44,851 bases of DNA from Verrucomicrobiaceae bacterium (lineage in GTDB: Bacteria > Verrucomicrobiota > Verrucomicrobiia > Verrucomicrobiales > Verrucomicrobiaceae): assembly GCA_016795375.1 (NCBI GenBank), contig JAEUHJ010000049.1, forward strand, positions 1-44,851. The letters run 5' to 3'. Position numbers and translations under genes: made by a program. Positions 27,318 to 35,115 of this stretch are shown piece by piece. Position 1 is the first letter of the stretch, and each line of letters starts with the position of its first letter. Under the pieces are notes generated by a model. The model did no database searches and had not been told where the DNA came from. It saw nothing but the letters and a program-made list of their open reading frames with translations.

Positions 27318-28289
27318 TCAGCCGCGCGGGGTCACTGAATCCGGCTTTGGTTTCAGCTCCGGCGGCGCGGGCGGCGGCAGGTAGCGGAAGCCGGCGTTCG
27401 GATTGCGCGGATCGAAGGCGAAGGCCTCGCGGTTTTTCAGGAAGAGCCGCAACACGTTCGAGGGGATGGAGAAGCCGAGGCCCTCCACGCCGACGCCGGC
27501 AGCCTTCATGTTGTTCACGCCCACCACCTCGCCACGGGCGTTGAAGAGAGGCCCGCCGGAGTTGCCCGGGTTGATCTGCGTCGTGCTTTGAATGTACCAG
27601 CGCCCGCTGCTCTCGCGGGCACGGATGCTGACGATGCCCTTCGACACGCTGCGCTCCAGGCCCAGCGGACTGCCGATGGCGAAGACCTCCTGGCCCTGCG
27701 TGAGCGCTTCGGAGTCTCCCAACGGCACAAACGGCAGCGACGAGGCCGCCGGATCGTCGATTTGCAGGATGGCGAGGTCGAGGAAGCCGTTCATCGCGAT
27801 GATCTTCACCTTCGGAAACGGCTGTTTCTCCAGGCCGCCGGCCTTTTTGCGGTACACCACGACGGTGATCTCACGCTCGCCGGCGATGACGTGCTGGTTC
27901 GTGATGACGTAGCCGAGCTTGTTGATGATGAAGCCGGAACCAAGGCCCGAGGCGGTCTGGATCTGCACCACGGACTCCGCCACGCGCCGGACGTTCTTTT
28001 CCACGGTCATGGACTCGCGGCCCGGCTCGATGAAATAGATGTCCTCGCCCTGCACGGCGGCGGTTTTGTTCGCGCTGACATTCGCCTTTTCAAAAATGGA
28101 GATGTCCGAACGCGGCACCGTGAGCACGGTGTGGCCGAGATCGAGCACCACGGCGTCCTCGCGTTCCTTCAGCACCTCGCCGCGCAGCTCCGCGCCGTTT
28201 TTGAGGACGATCTTCATCGCCTCGCCCGCCGGGGCGGGCGACAGCATGAGGACGGCGGCCAGGACGCCAGGAAGCACGCATTTCTGCAT
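27318..28289 (-). CDS. exported trypsin-like (S1C/HtrA-like) serine protease without PDZ domain
   Basis: The 323-residue protein has a signal peptide ending near residue 23. Residues 25-68 form a small beta domain (KIVLKNGAELRGEVLKERE), typical of N-terminal domains in Verrucomicrobia and Planctomycetes proteases. The catalytic domain then shows NQHVIAG (His133), NGFLDLAILQ (Asp171) and INPGNSGGPLF (Ser244), a complete HtrA triad. No PDZ domain follows; the C-terminus is Pro-rich. Degradation or processing of periplasmic proteins is inferred. The frame is open far upstream, but the ATG at 28287-28289 with the signal peptide is preferred. Confidence 0.9.
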   Translation of the reverse strand: MQKCVLPGVLAAVLMLSPAPAGEAMKIVLKNGAELRGEVLKEREDAVVLDLGHTVLTVPRSDISIFEKANVSANKTAAVQGEDIYFIEPGRESMTVEKNVRRVAESVVQIQTASGLGSGFIINKLGYVITNQHVIAGEREITVVVYRKKAGGLEKQPFPKVKIIAMNGFLDLAILQIDDPAASSLPFVPLGDSEALTQGQEVFAIGSPLGLERSVSKGIVSIRARESSGRWYIQSTTQINPGNSGGPLFNARGEVVGVNNMKAAGVGVEGLGFSIPSNVLRLFLKNREAFAFDPRNPNAGFRYLPPPAPPELKPKPDSVTPRG

Positions 28290-28379
28290 CACGGGCGCGG
28301 ACTCTAGCGGACACGCCTGCTGATACGAGCTTTTTTTGCGACGCTTGACGCCACGGACATCCACGCATCTGATCCGCCG

Positions 28380-29105
28380 ATGTCCGCCGATGCTCTGATC
28401 TCCGCCGCCAGGAATTTGCGTGAAAAACTGCGCCCGCTGCGCTTCGCCGCGCCGGTGGCCTTTGTCTATCAGCCGCTCGACTACGCCTGGGCGCCGCATG
28501 AAGCGTATCTGCGCCGGTTTGGCGGCGGGCGGAAGCGCGTCGTCTTCGTCGGCATGAATCCCGGCCCCTTCGGCATGACGCAGACGGGCGTGCCCTTCGG
28601 CGAGATCGCCGCCGTGCGTGACTGGATGGGCATCCGCGAGCCCGCGGGCAAACCGGAGCGCGAGCATCCGAAGCGTCCCATTCTCGGCTTCGACTGCCCG
28701 CAGTCAGAAGTGAGCGGTCGTCGGCTCTGGGGCCACTTCGCGCAACGATTCGGCAAGGCAGAGGCTTTTTTCAAAGATCACTTCGTCGCCAACTACTGCC
28801 CGCTGGTCTTCATCGAGGAAAGCGGCCGCAATTTCACGCCCGACAAACTCCCCGCCGCCGAGGCCGCCGCGCTCAACCAGCATTGTGACGATCATCTCCA
28901 CGCCGTCCTCAACGCCTTGCAGCCCGAATGGGTCATCGGCGTCGGCGCTTATGCCGAGGAATGCGCGAATCGCGCGAAAAAACAGATGCGCGGCGACTTC
29001 AAAACCGGCCGCGTCCTGCATCCCAGCCCCGCCAGCCCCGCCGCGAACCGCGACTGGGCCGGAGCCGCCACGAAGCAGCTCGTGAAGCTCGGCGTGTGGG
29101 AGTGA
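28380..29105 (+). CDS. SMUG1-type uracil-DNA glycosylase
   Basis: The 241-residue protein has the SMUG1 signature VGMNPGPFGMTQTGVPFGE, in which Asn60 is the expected catalytic residue. A second motif, HPSPASPAAN (His214), contacts the minor groove and base. SMUG1 removes uracil and oxidised pyrimidines in base excision repair. It is common in animals and patchy in bacteria, where Planctomycetes and Verrucomicrobia are among the carriers. It is divergent from the protease gene across about 90 bp. Confidence 0.92.
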   Translation: MSADALISAARNLREKLRPLRFAAPVAFVYQPLDYAWAPHEAYLRRFGGGRKRVVFVGMNPGPFGMTQTGVPFGEIAAVRDWMGIREPAGKPEREHPKRPILGFDCPQSEVSGRRLWGHFAQRFGKAEAFFKDHFVANYCPLVFIEESGRNFTPDKLPAAEAAALNQHCDDHLHAVLNALQPEWVIGVGAYAEECANRAKKQMRGDFKTGRVLHPSPASPAANRDWAGAATKQLVKLGVWE

Positions 29106-29158
29106 CCGGGTGAAAGGCCGGCGGCGGAAAGGTTTGTGGCCCCGCTGCCGTTGTGCGC

Positions 29159-29199
29159 GCCGTGAAATTTTTCTCCGGCACGCCGGCGCATTTCACGGC
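29159..29199. other. large inverted repeat between SMUG1 and ppnP
   Basis: GCCGTGAAA (29159-29167) and TTTCACGGC (29191-29199) pair around an inner CCGGC/GCCGG stem. It could be a SMUG1 terminator (there is no downstream T-run) or an operator for ppnP. It is located 62 bp before the ppnP start. Confidence 0.5.
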
Positions 29200-29261
29200 T
29201 TTGACCGCGCCTTGATTGACGCCTTGCCGTCCCCGGAATCATCGCCTATCCCTCGCGCCCC

Positions 29262-29591
29262 ATGTCCGCCATCCCAGCCGAATTCCCGAATGTCACCGCC
29301 GTCGCCAAAGCGAACGTCTATTTCGACGGCAAAGTCGTCAGCCACAGCATCCTGTTCCCCGATGGCAGCAAGAAGACGCTCGGCCTGATCTATCCCGGCA
29401 GCTACCACTTCGGCACCGGCAAGGCGGAGCGCATGGAGATCGTCGCGGGTGAATGCGTGGTGAAACTCGACGGCGGCGACGCCAAGACAACCCACCAAGG
29501 CGGCCTGTTCTTCGATGTGCCGGCGAACAGCGGCTTCGACATCACCGTCAGCTCCGGCATCTGCGAGTACATCTGCTCGTTCCTCGATTGA
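29262..29591 (+). CDS. ppnP: pyrimidine/purine nucleoside phosphorylase PpnP (DUF1255)
   Basis: The 109-residue single cupin domain contains ANVYFDGKVVSHSILFPDGSKKTLGLIYPGSYHF, GKAERMEIVAGECVVKL and FFDVPANSGFDITVSSGICEYICSF. This matches the YaiE/PpnP family from end to end; members are about 94-110 residues. PpnP phosphorolyses a broad range of nucleosides to base plus ribose-1-phosphate. It sits alone between SMUG1 and kup. Confidence 0.93.
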   Translation: MSAIPAEFPNVTAVAKANVYFDGKVVSHSILFPDGSKKTLGLIYPGSYHFGTGKAERMEIVAGECVVKLDGGDAKTTHQGGLFFDVPANSGFDITVSSGICEYICSFLD

Positions 29592-29602
29592 AGGCGGGGA
29601 TC

Positions 29603-29640
29603 TTCACACTTTCTTAACACCCTGTGCCCGCTCGTTCACT
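29603..29640 (+). promoter_or_regulatory. tripartite TTRACRC box upstream of kup (site A)
   Basis: TTCACAC (29603) and TTAACAC (29614) start 11 bp apart. TTCACT (29635) starts 21 bp further on. It ends 35 bp before the kup start. The same three blocks with identical spacing occur at 31628, 33036 and 44630. The 11-bp direct repeat is the geometry used by OmpR/PhoB/KdpE-type regulators. Confidence 0.6.
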
Positions 29641-29668
29641 GGCGGGCATGAGGGCGGAATGAATGGTG

Positions 29669-29688
29669 CCGTGTCATGCACGACACGG
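29669..29688 (+). promoter_or_regulatory. hairpin enclosing the kup start codon
   Basis: CCGTGTC (29669-29675) and GACACGG (29682-29688) can form a 7-bp stem with ATGCAC, including the kup ATG, as the loop. No Shine-Dalgarno precedes it. The hairpin may present or mask the start; a chance palindrome is possible. Confidence 0.4.
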
Positions 29689-31619
29689 ACAAACACGGCC
29701 TCCACAAGCTCTCCACCACCACGCTCGTCATCGCGGCGCTCGGCGTGGTGTTTGGGGACATCGGCACCTCGCCGATTTACACGCTGAAGGAGTGCTTCAG
29801 CCCGCACAGCCCGCATCACATTGATCCCACGCACGGTCACATCCTCGGTGTCGTCTCGCTGGTGCTCTGGGCGCTCATTTTGCTCATCTGCGTCAAATAC
29901 CTCGTCTTCATCCTGCGTGCCGACAACAAAGGTGAGGGCGGCGTGCTCTCGCTCATGGCGCTGGCATCGCACGGCATGAGCGAAAACTCGAAACGCCGCG
30001 TCGTCATCGTGTTGCTGGGCCTCTTCGGTGCCGCGCTGCTGTTTGGCGATGGCATCATCACGCCCGCCATCTCCGTCTTGAGCGCCGTCGAGGGCCTCAA
30101 AGACGGCGGATTGCTCGGCGCGGCCCCGGCGGATGCTTTGGCGGCTGAAACATGGAATCAGCACATGCAGTGGCTCATCATGGGCATCACCGTGGTCATC
30201 CTCATCGTGCTTTTCTCGGTGCAATTTCTCGGCACGGCCAATGTGGGCCGCTTCTTCGGCCCCATCACCGCCCTGTGGTTCGTGAGCCTTGGCACGCTCG
30301 GCGTGTCGCAACTCATTCACGGCCCGGAAATCCTCGCCGCGCTCAATCCCTGGCATGGCTGGCACTTTTTGACCACCAGCGGCCGCGCGGGCTTTGTCAT
30401 CCTCGGCAGCGTTTTCCTCGCCGTGACCGGCGGCGAGGCATTGTATGCCGACATGGGCCATTTTGGTGCCGGGCCGATCCGCCGCAGCTGGTTCTCGCTC
30501 GTGTTTCCGGCACTCGCGCTCAATTACCTCGGCCAGGGCGCGCTTTTGATGCACTCGCCCGAGTCGGCGCATTCGCCGTTTTTCCAAATGGCCCCCTCAT
30601 GGGCCGCGTTGCCACTCGTGCTGCTCGCGACGGCTGCGACAGTCATCGCCTCGCAAGCGCTCATTACCGGCACCTACTCGCTCACGCTCAGCGCCGTGCA
30701 GCTCGGCTACCTGCCGCGCCTCAGCATCCGCCACACCTCCGAGCACGCCCGTGGCCAGATCTACATCCCACTCGTGAATTGGCTGCTCATGCTCGCCTGT
30801 CTCACACTCGTCGTCGCCTTCCGCACCTCGTCGAATCTCGCCGCCGCGTATGGCGTGGCAGTGACGATGACCATGCTCATCACCACCATCCTCTTCTACT
30901 TTGCCGCGCGACATCTGTGGAAGTGGAGCCTGCTCAAAACGCTGCCGTTGTGCCTCGTGTTCGGTTTGATCGAACTCGCCTTCCTCAGCGCCAACCTCGT
31001 GAAATTCTTCGATGGCGGCTGGTTCCCGCTCGCCGTCGGTGCGGGCATCTTCATCGTCATGACCACCTGGGCCACCGGTCGCAAGCTCGTGCGTGCCTCC
31101 ATGGAACGCAGCGCCATTTCGCAGGAGATGCTCATTCAAAGTCTCGCGGGCGGAAAAGTCATCAAAGTGCCCGGCACGGCCATCTTCATGTCGAGCACCA
31201 GCGGACGCACGCCCGTCGCGCTGCTGCACAGCCTGAAGCACTACCAGGCCATCCATCAGCGCGTCATTTTCATGACGCTGATCACCGAAGACGAGCCCTG
31301 GGTGCCGCCGAGCCGCCGTGTAGAGGTCGAAAAACTCGGTGGCAACTTCTGGCGTGTCACCGGCCGTTTCGGCTTCATGCAAAAGCCCAACGTCCCGCGC
31401 CTCCTGCGCCAGTGCGCCAATCACGATCTCGAAATCGATGCCGACAAAGCCACCTTCTTCCTCGGTCGCGAAATCATCATCCCCAGCACCCGGCCCGGCA
31501 TGGCCCGCTGGCGCGAGCACCTCTTCTCCTTCGCCAGCAAGCTCGCCCAGCAGCCTGCGACCTATTTCCAGATTCCTGTGGGTCGTGTGATCGAGCTGGG
31601 GCAGCAGGTGGAGATTTGA
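29676..31619 (+). CDS. kup: KUP-family potassium transporter
   Basis: The 647-residue protein begins with the family signature LGVVFGDIGTSPIYTLKECF and has about 12 membrane segments. These include KYLVFILRADNKGEGGVLSLMALA, LFGDGIITPAISVLSAVEG and ALNYLGQGALLM, followed by a cytoplasmic C-terminal domain ending in YFQIPVGRVIELGQQVEI. Kup/HAK transporters import K+ with H+. Length is normal for the family. It is preceded by regulatory site A and a hairpin around its start codon. It is followed by another site-controlled gene and kdp genes, so the block looks dedicated to K+ homeostasis. Confidence 0.95.
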   Translation: MHDTDKHGLHKLSTTTLVIAALGVVFGDIGTSPIYTLKECFSPHSPHHIDPTHGHILGVVSLVLWALILLICVKYLVFILRADNKGEGGVLSLMALASHGMSENSKRRVVIVLLGLFGAALLFGDGIITPAISVLSAVEGLKDGGLLGAAPADALAAETWNQHMQWLIMGITVVILIVLFSVQFLGTANVGRFFGPITALWFVSLGTLGVSQLIHGPEILAALNPWHGWHFLTTSGRAGFVILGSVFLAVTGGEALYADMGHFGAGPIRRSWFSLVFPALALNYLGQGALLMHSPESAHSPFFQMAPSWAALPLVLLATAATVIASQALITGTYSLTLSAVQLGYLPRLSIRHTSEHARGQIYIPLVNWLLMLACLTLVVAFRTSSNLAAAYGVAVTMTMLITTILFYFAARHLWKWSLLKTLPLCLVFGLIELAFLSANLVKFFDGGWFPLAVGAGIFIVMTTWATGRKLVRASMERSAISQEMLIQSLAGGKVIKVPGTAIFMSSTSGRTPVALLHSLKHYQAIHQRVIFMTLITEDEPWVPPSRRVEVEKLGGNFWRVTGRFGFMQKPNVPRLLRQCANHDLEIDADKATFFLGREIIIPSTRPGMARWREHLFSFASKLAQQPATYFQIPVGRVIELGQQVEI

Positions 31620-31627
31620 GCGGTATT

Positions 31628-31665
31628 TTGACGCCTTTTTGATACCTCAAGCCGGGCGTTTAACT
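31628..31665 (+). promoter_or_regulatory. tripartite TTRACRC box upstream of the beta-barrel gene (site B)
   Basis: TTGACGC (31628), TTGATAC (31639, +11) and TTAACT (31660, +21). Spacing is identical to the kdp copy at 33036, and the sequence after it (31666-31760) also resembles the kdp leader. That leader includes a hairpin (31693-31717) and ATGATCGACCT at 31724, a remnant of the small kdp leader ORF. The barrel gene's own start is at 31826. Confidence 0.6.
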
Positions 31666-31825
31666 CGGCAGGAGGGGAGCGGCAGGCATCGTGGCGGAGG
31701 TGTTGGAACCAACCGCCATTGCCATGATCGACCTTTTTTACCTCGCTCATGGCAGCGGCCCGCTGTGCAAGCCTTCCCGGCTAAGCAGCACCTCCGCACC
31801 AACAAACCAAACTCGACCAACAAAC

Positions 31826-32758
31826 ATGAAGCTCAATCGACTCAACTCGATCATGACCAAGTCAGTGGCGGCCATCGCCGCTTGCGCCGCCTTGAATGCC
31901 ACGGCAGGCACCGCCCCTGCCCCCCAAAGCCCCGCCCCTGTCGAACCGGCCCCCACGGCCCTCTTTGACAGCATCGGTGCCACCCTCGACGTCGGCTACG
32001 ACAGCCGCTACTACTACCGCGGTCTGTGGTTCGCCGACAACATCGTCTGGAGTGCCGTCAACGTCGCCGTGCCTCTCATCGGCGGCTCTGGTGAAGATGG
32101 CGGCAGCCTGACCCTGGGCCTCGGCGCCACCTACATCTCCACTGTGGAGACTCCGTTCGGCAACCCGCCCTCAAGCAACGGTTTTGATTACTCCGAAATC
32201 GACCTTCTTGCCTCGCTCACTTATGACGCGGGCTTCGCCAAGTTCGGCGTCCAATACCTGCACTATTTCTACCCAGACACCTATGCCGGTTCCTTCAACG
32301 GGGCGGCCAATGGCATCACCGATCCTGAATTCAGCATCAAGGGCGCGGGCGAAGTCGGCTTCACCATCACGGTGCCCCTTCAGGCACTCAATCTCTACTT
32401 CGGCTATTACTACGACTTCCGTGTCAGCGGCTCGTATTTCCAGGCTGCGGCTGATTACACCATCCCGGTGACGGATTGGTTGAGCATCGTTCCCGCCATC
32501 CAGACGGGTTACGGCATTGATTACTACACGGGCAATGGTTCCGCCCTGACCAACAACGTCGGTCTGCCACTCGCTGGAGCCCCCACCTCCGGCTTCACCC
32601 ACCTCCTCGTCAGTGTCGGCACCCCGATCAAACTCACCAAGATCGCGACCCTCACACCTTATGTTGCTTGGAATCATTCCTTCGACCTTCGCACGGCGTT
32701 GAATTTCACCACCCACAACGAAGTCTTCGGCGGCGTGAAGCTCAGCCTCGCCTTCTAA
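31826..32758 (+). CDS. outer-membrane beta-barrel / TorF-like putative porin
   Basis: The 310-residue protein has a signal peptide (from MKLNRLNSIMTKSVAAIAAC to the Ala-Gly near residue 28). A barrel of alternating aromatic strands begins with LDVGYDSRYYYRGLWFADN, contains NLYFGYYYDFRVSGSYFQAA, and ends in GGVKLSLAF with terminal Phe as required for BAM insertion. The opening VGYDSRYYYRG is typical of the TorF/Gcw-type putative porin families. The frame is open from 31691, but the ATG at 31826 with the signal peptide is chosen. Site B upstream suggests regulation together with kup and kdp, so entry of K+ or of a co-regulated nutrient is a possible role (inference). Confidence 0.82.
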   Translation: MKLNRLNSIMTKSVAAIAACAALNATAGTAPAPQSPAPVEPAPTALFDSIGATLDVGYDSRYYYRGLWFADNIVWSAVNVAVPLIGGSGEDGGSLTLGLGATYISTVETPFGNPPSSNGFDYSEIDLLASLTYDAGFAKFGVQYLHYFYPDTYAGSFNGAANGITDPEFSIKGAGEVGFTITVPLQALNLYFGYYYDFRVSGSYFQAAADYTIPVTDWLSIVPAIQTGYGIDYYTGNGSALTNNVGLPLAGAPTSGFTHLLVSVGTPIKLTKIATLTPYVAWNHSFDLRTALNFTTHNEVFGGVKLSLAF

Positions 32759-32805
32759 TCCACGCGGAGTTCGATCCACTTATCCACTCTGATTAAGTTG
32801 GGAAG

Positions 32806-32841
32806 CTCCCGGTCTGCTCGCAGGCCGGGAGTTATTCTTTT
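32806..32841 (+). terminator. rho-independent terminator after the beta-barrel gene
   Basis: CTCCCGG...CCGGGAG with an inner CTGC/GCAG stem is followed by TTATTCTTTT. It lies 47 bp after the barrel gene stop. The following 190 bp (32842-33035) hold no gene that I can support. Confidence 0.75.
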
Positions 32842-33035
32842 ACCGTGCCGCGGCGTGTCCACCGGCGGCAGGTGCGGCATCACAGGCTGCTTTGGATGCC
32901 TGTGTGCAGAGTGGAGGACTTCAGCGAGGCGGATCAGCATCGGTACGTCACTGCTCAATGGCAGCATCTGTGACGTCCGCACGCAAAGATACCCCACCCT
33001 TCCTCCGCAGGCCCAAGCCACCCCGGAAGGGCAAT

Positions 33036-33073
33036 TTAACGCCTTTTTGACGCCCCGAACCACGCTCTTAACT
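33036..33073 (+). promoter_or_regulatory. tripartite TTRACRC box upstream of kdp (site C)
   Basis: TTAACGC (33036), TTGACGC (33047, +11) and TTAACT (33068, +21). The core resembles the T-rich KdpE operator described upstream of E. coli kdpF (TTTATAC...TTTACACCCC). The site lies 54 bp before a small ORF and 150 bp before kdpF, the expected place for kdp operon control. A GCGGAG/CTCCGC hairpin (33105-33122) follows just before the small ORF. Confidence 0.65.
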
Positions 33074-33127
33074 CGGCAAGATCGAGGGAGCAGGCATCAT
33101 GACAGCGGAGCAACAACTCCGCACCTC

Positions 33128-33211
33128 ATGATCGACCTCATCTACCTCGTCACGCTTGTAGCCTTCTTTGTCATCAGCGCTGCTTATGCGAACGGCTGCG
33201 ACAACCTCTAA
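33128..33211 (+). CDS. 27-residue membrane peptide at the head of the kdp operon
   Basis: An ATG-to-TAA frame encodes MIDLIYLVTLVAFF followed by VISAAYANGCDNL: one membrane helix with a short polar tail. Small ORFs beginning M-I/L-D/E-x-x-Y and ending in a Cys-Asp/Glu motif are often seen just before kdpF; I recall this pattern but cannot verify it. It sits 12 bp before kdpF, 5 bp after a hairpin and downstream of site C. A role as an accessory Kdp subunit or leader peptide is inferred. A decayed copy of its first codons lies at 31724 before the beta-barrel gene. Confidence 0.65.
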   Translation: MIDLIYLVTLVAFFVISAAYANGCDNL

Positions 33212-33223
33212 CCGCCCTGAACC

Positions 33224-33307
33224 ATGGAAACCATCCTCATCGGGCTCATCGCCCTCGCCCTGCTCGCCTACCTGACGGTGGCGATGCTGCGTCCTGAAAA
33301 ATTCTGA
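33224..33307 (+). CDS. kdpF: potassium-transporting ATPase subunit KdpF
   Basis: A 27-residue frame encodes METILIGLIALALLAY, then LTVAMLRPEKF. It is one hydrophobic helix followed by the family's YL..A...PE.F ending, like E. coli KdpF (29 residues, ending INAEAF). KdpF stabilises the KdpABC complex in the inner membrane. It lies 12 bp after the leader ORF and 11 bp before kdpA, the standard kdp order. Confidence 0.88.
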   Translation: METILIGLIALALLAYLTVAMLRPEKF

Positions 33308-33318
33308 CCTCCACTCCT

Positions 33319-35115
33319 ATGCACGCAACCGACTGGCTTCAATTCGCCCTCTTTCTCGGGCTCCTCGCGCTCATCACGAAGCCGCTGGGCCTCTACCTCA
33401 TGCAAGTGCTCGATCCGAACGGCCGCACCTGGCTTGATCCGGTGATCAAACCAGTGGAAAGGCTCACCTACAAGCTCCTCGGCGTCGATCCGCAGCGTGA
33501 ACACGGCTGGAAACAATACACCTTCGCCATGCTGGCCTTCAGCCTCGTCGGCGTCGTCTTCACCTATGCCATCCTGCGCTTGCAGCATCTGCTGCCGTGG
33601 AATCCGCAGGAACTGCCCGGCCTCAGCCATCACCTGGCCTTCAACACGGCGGTGAGCTTCATGACCAACACCAACTGGCAAAGCTACGGCGGAGAGAGCA
33701 CCGTCTCCTATTTCTCGCAGATGGTGGGACTCACCTATCACAACTTCACCTCTGCCGCCGCAGGCATCGGCATCGCCGCGGCGCTTGTTCGTGGCATTAG
33801 TAGAACGAGTTTTCCAACTCGTTCGGGAAACGATGAAACGAGTTGGAAAACTCGTTCTACGGCCACCGTCGGCAACTTCTGGTCCGACCTCGTGCGCGTC
33901 ACCTATTACCTGTTGGTTCCGATCTGCGTCGTTTCCGCGATCATTCTCGTCTCGCAGGGCATGATCCAAAACTTCGACCCTTACACGAAGGCGAAGACCC
34001 TCGAAGGTGCGGAGCAGATCATCGCGCAGGGCCCCATGGCCTCGCAGATTCCCATCAAGGTGCTCGGCACCAATGGCGGCGGCTTCATGAACGCAAACGC
34101 CGCGCATCCCTTCGAGAACCCCACGCCCATCTCGAATCTGATCCAGATGCTCTCGATCCTCGCGATCGGCAGCGGCCTGACCTACTATCTCGGCCGCATG
34201 GTGAAGAACCAGGCGCACGGCTGGGCCGTGTGGGCCGCGATGATGGTGCTCTTTGTCGGCGGCGTGCTTGTTTGCGCGCATTACGAGGCCGTAGAACGAG
34301 TTTTCCAACTCGTTCCCGAAACCGCCACGCAAGCCGGTGAACCGGGTTGGAAAACCCGGTTTACGCTGGATGGCAACATGGAGGGCAAGGAAGTGCGCTT
34401 CGGCCTCTTCAACTCATCCCTCTTCGCCACCGTCACCACCGCCGCGTCCTGCGGCGCCGTGAACGCGATGCACGACTCCTTCACGCCCATCGGCGGCATG
34501 GTGCCGCTGTTCCTCATGCAGTTGGGCGAAGTCGTCATCGGTGGTGTCGGCGCGGGTCTCTATGGAATGCTCGTCTTTGTCATCCTCGCCGTCTTCATCG
34601 CCGGCCTCATGGTCGGCCGCACGCCGGAGTATCTCGGCAAGAAGATCCAGGCCAAGGAAGTGAAGCTGGCCATGCTCACGCTGCTCATCCTGACACTCAG
34701 CGTGCTCGGCTTCACCGCCTGGGCCTGCGTGAGCGATTGGGGCGTCGCGGGCCTCAACAACGCCGGTCCGCACGGCTTGAGCGAGATGCTGTATGCCTAC
34801 AGCTCCACCACCGGCAACAACGGCAGCGCCTTCGCCGGCCTCACGGCCAACACGCCCTGGTATAACACCACGCTCGGCCTCGCCATGCTCATCGGCCGCT
34901 TCCTCATGATCGTGCCCATCATGGCGCTCGCCGGATCGCTCGCCGCCAAACAAGCCGTCCCCGCCGGCCCCGGCACTTTCCCCGTGAATGGCGCCACCTT
35001 CACGATCCTGCTCATCGGCACCGTCCTCCTCATCGGCGCGCTCAATTACCTCCCCGCCCTCGCCCTCGGCCCCATCGTCGAGCACTTCCTCATGAAGGGA
35101 GGCAGCTTGTTCTAA
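33319..35115 (+). CDS. kdpA: potassium-transporting ATPase subunit KdpA, carrying two repeat-derived insertions
   Basis: The 598-residue protein is the K+-binding channel-like subunit of KdpFABC, normally about 555-570 residues. Recognisable parts include FNTAVSFMTNTNWQSYGGE (filter), MVGLTYHNFTSAAAGIGIA, LGTNGGGFMNANAAHPFENP, GNMEGKEVRFG, SCGAVNAMHDSFTPIGGM and STTGNNGSAFAGL. Two stretches do not belong to the family: about residues 161-181 (RTSFPTRSGN...) and about 325-349 (VERVFQLVPE...). Both are encoded by palindromic elements (33800-33860 and 34291-34364), and the frame stays open. kdpB does not follow, so the protein may be non-functional unless kdpBC are elsewhere. Confidence 0.93.
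   Translation: MHATDWLQFALFLGLLALITKPLGLYLMQVLDPNGRTWLDPVIKPVERLTYKLLGVDPQREHGWKQYTFAMLAFSLVGVVFTYAILRLQHLLPWNPQELPGLSHHLAFNTAVSFMTNTNWQSYGGESTVSYFSQMVGLTYHNFTSAAAGIGIAAALVRGISRTSFPTRSGNDETSWKTRSTATVGNFWSDLVRVTYYLLVPICVVSAIILVSQGMIQNFDPYTKAKTLEGAEQIIAQGPMASQIPIKVLGTNGGGFMNANAAHPFENPTPISNLIQMLSILAIGSGLTYYLGRMVKNQAHGWAVWAAMMVLFVGGVLVCAHYEAVERVFQLVPETATQAGEPGWKTRFTLDGNMEGKEVRFGLFNSSLFATVTTAASCGAVNAMHDSFTPIGGMVPLFLMQLGEVVIGGVGAGLYGMLVFVILAVFIAGLMVGRTPEYLGKKIQAKEVKLAMLTLLILTLSVLGFTAWACVSDWGVAGLNNAGPHGLSEMLYAYSSTTGNNGSAFAGLTANTPWYNTTLGLAMLIGRFLMIVPIMALAGSLAAKQAVPAGPGTFPVNGATFTILLIGTVLLIGALNYLPALALGPIVEHFLMKGGSLF
33800..33860. repeat. coding REPIN-like palindrome inside kdpA (copy 1)
   Basis: Arms of 24 bp, beginning GTAGAACGAGTTTTCCAACT (33800-33823) and ending AACTCGTTCTAC (33837-33860), are perfect inverted repeats around a 13-bp loop. 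Each arm also contains its own hairpin. In kdpA it reads RTSFPTRSGNDETSWKTRS, placed between VRGI and TATVGNFW, which are adjacent in ordinary KdpA. Confidence 0.92.
34291..34364. repeat. coding REPIN-like palindrome inside kdpA (copy 2)
   Basis: GTAGAACGAGTTTTCCAACT opens the left unit, as in copy 1. The right unit is a diverged version, CCGGGTTGGAAAACCCGG followed by TTTAC, after a longer spacer. It is read in another frame than copy 1, giving VERVFQLVPE...GWKTRF, before GNMEGKEVRFG. Both copies therefore stay open in different frames. Confidence 0.88.

Noticed and set aside
32798..33211. A 137-residue frame ending in the kdp leader peptide
   Set aside because: It would run through the terminator, site C and the leader hairpin. 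Only the last 27 residues look like a protein, so the internal ATG at 33128 is used.
33800..33860. CRISPR repeat or IS terminal repeat
   Set aside because: There is no array of regularly spaced direct repeats and no transposase next to the element. The double-hairpin inverted layout fits a REPIN.
33319..35115. kdpA as a pseudogene
   Set aside because: The frame is intact over 598 codons and all core KdpA motifs are present. The insertions are in frame. Function is doubtful only because kdpB is absent here.
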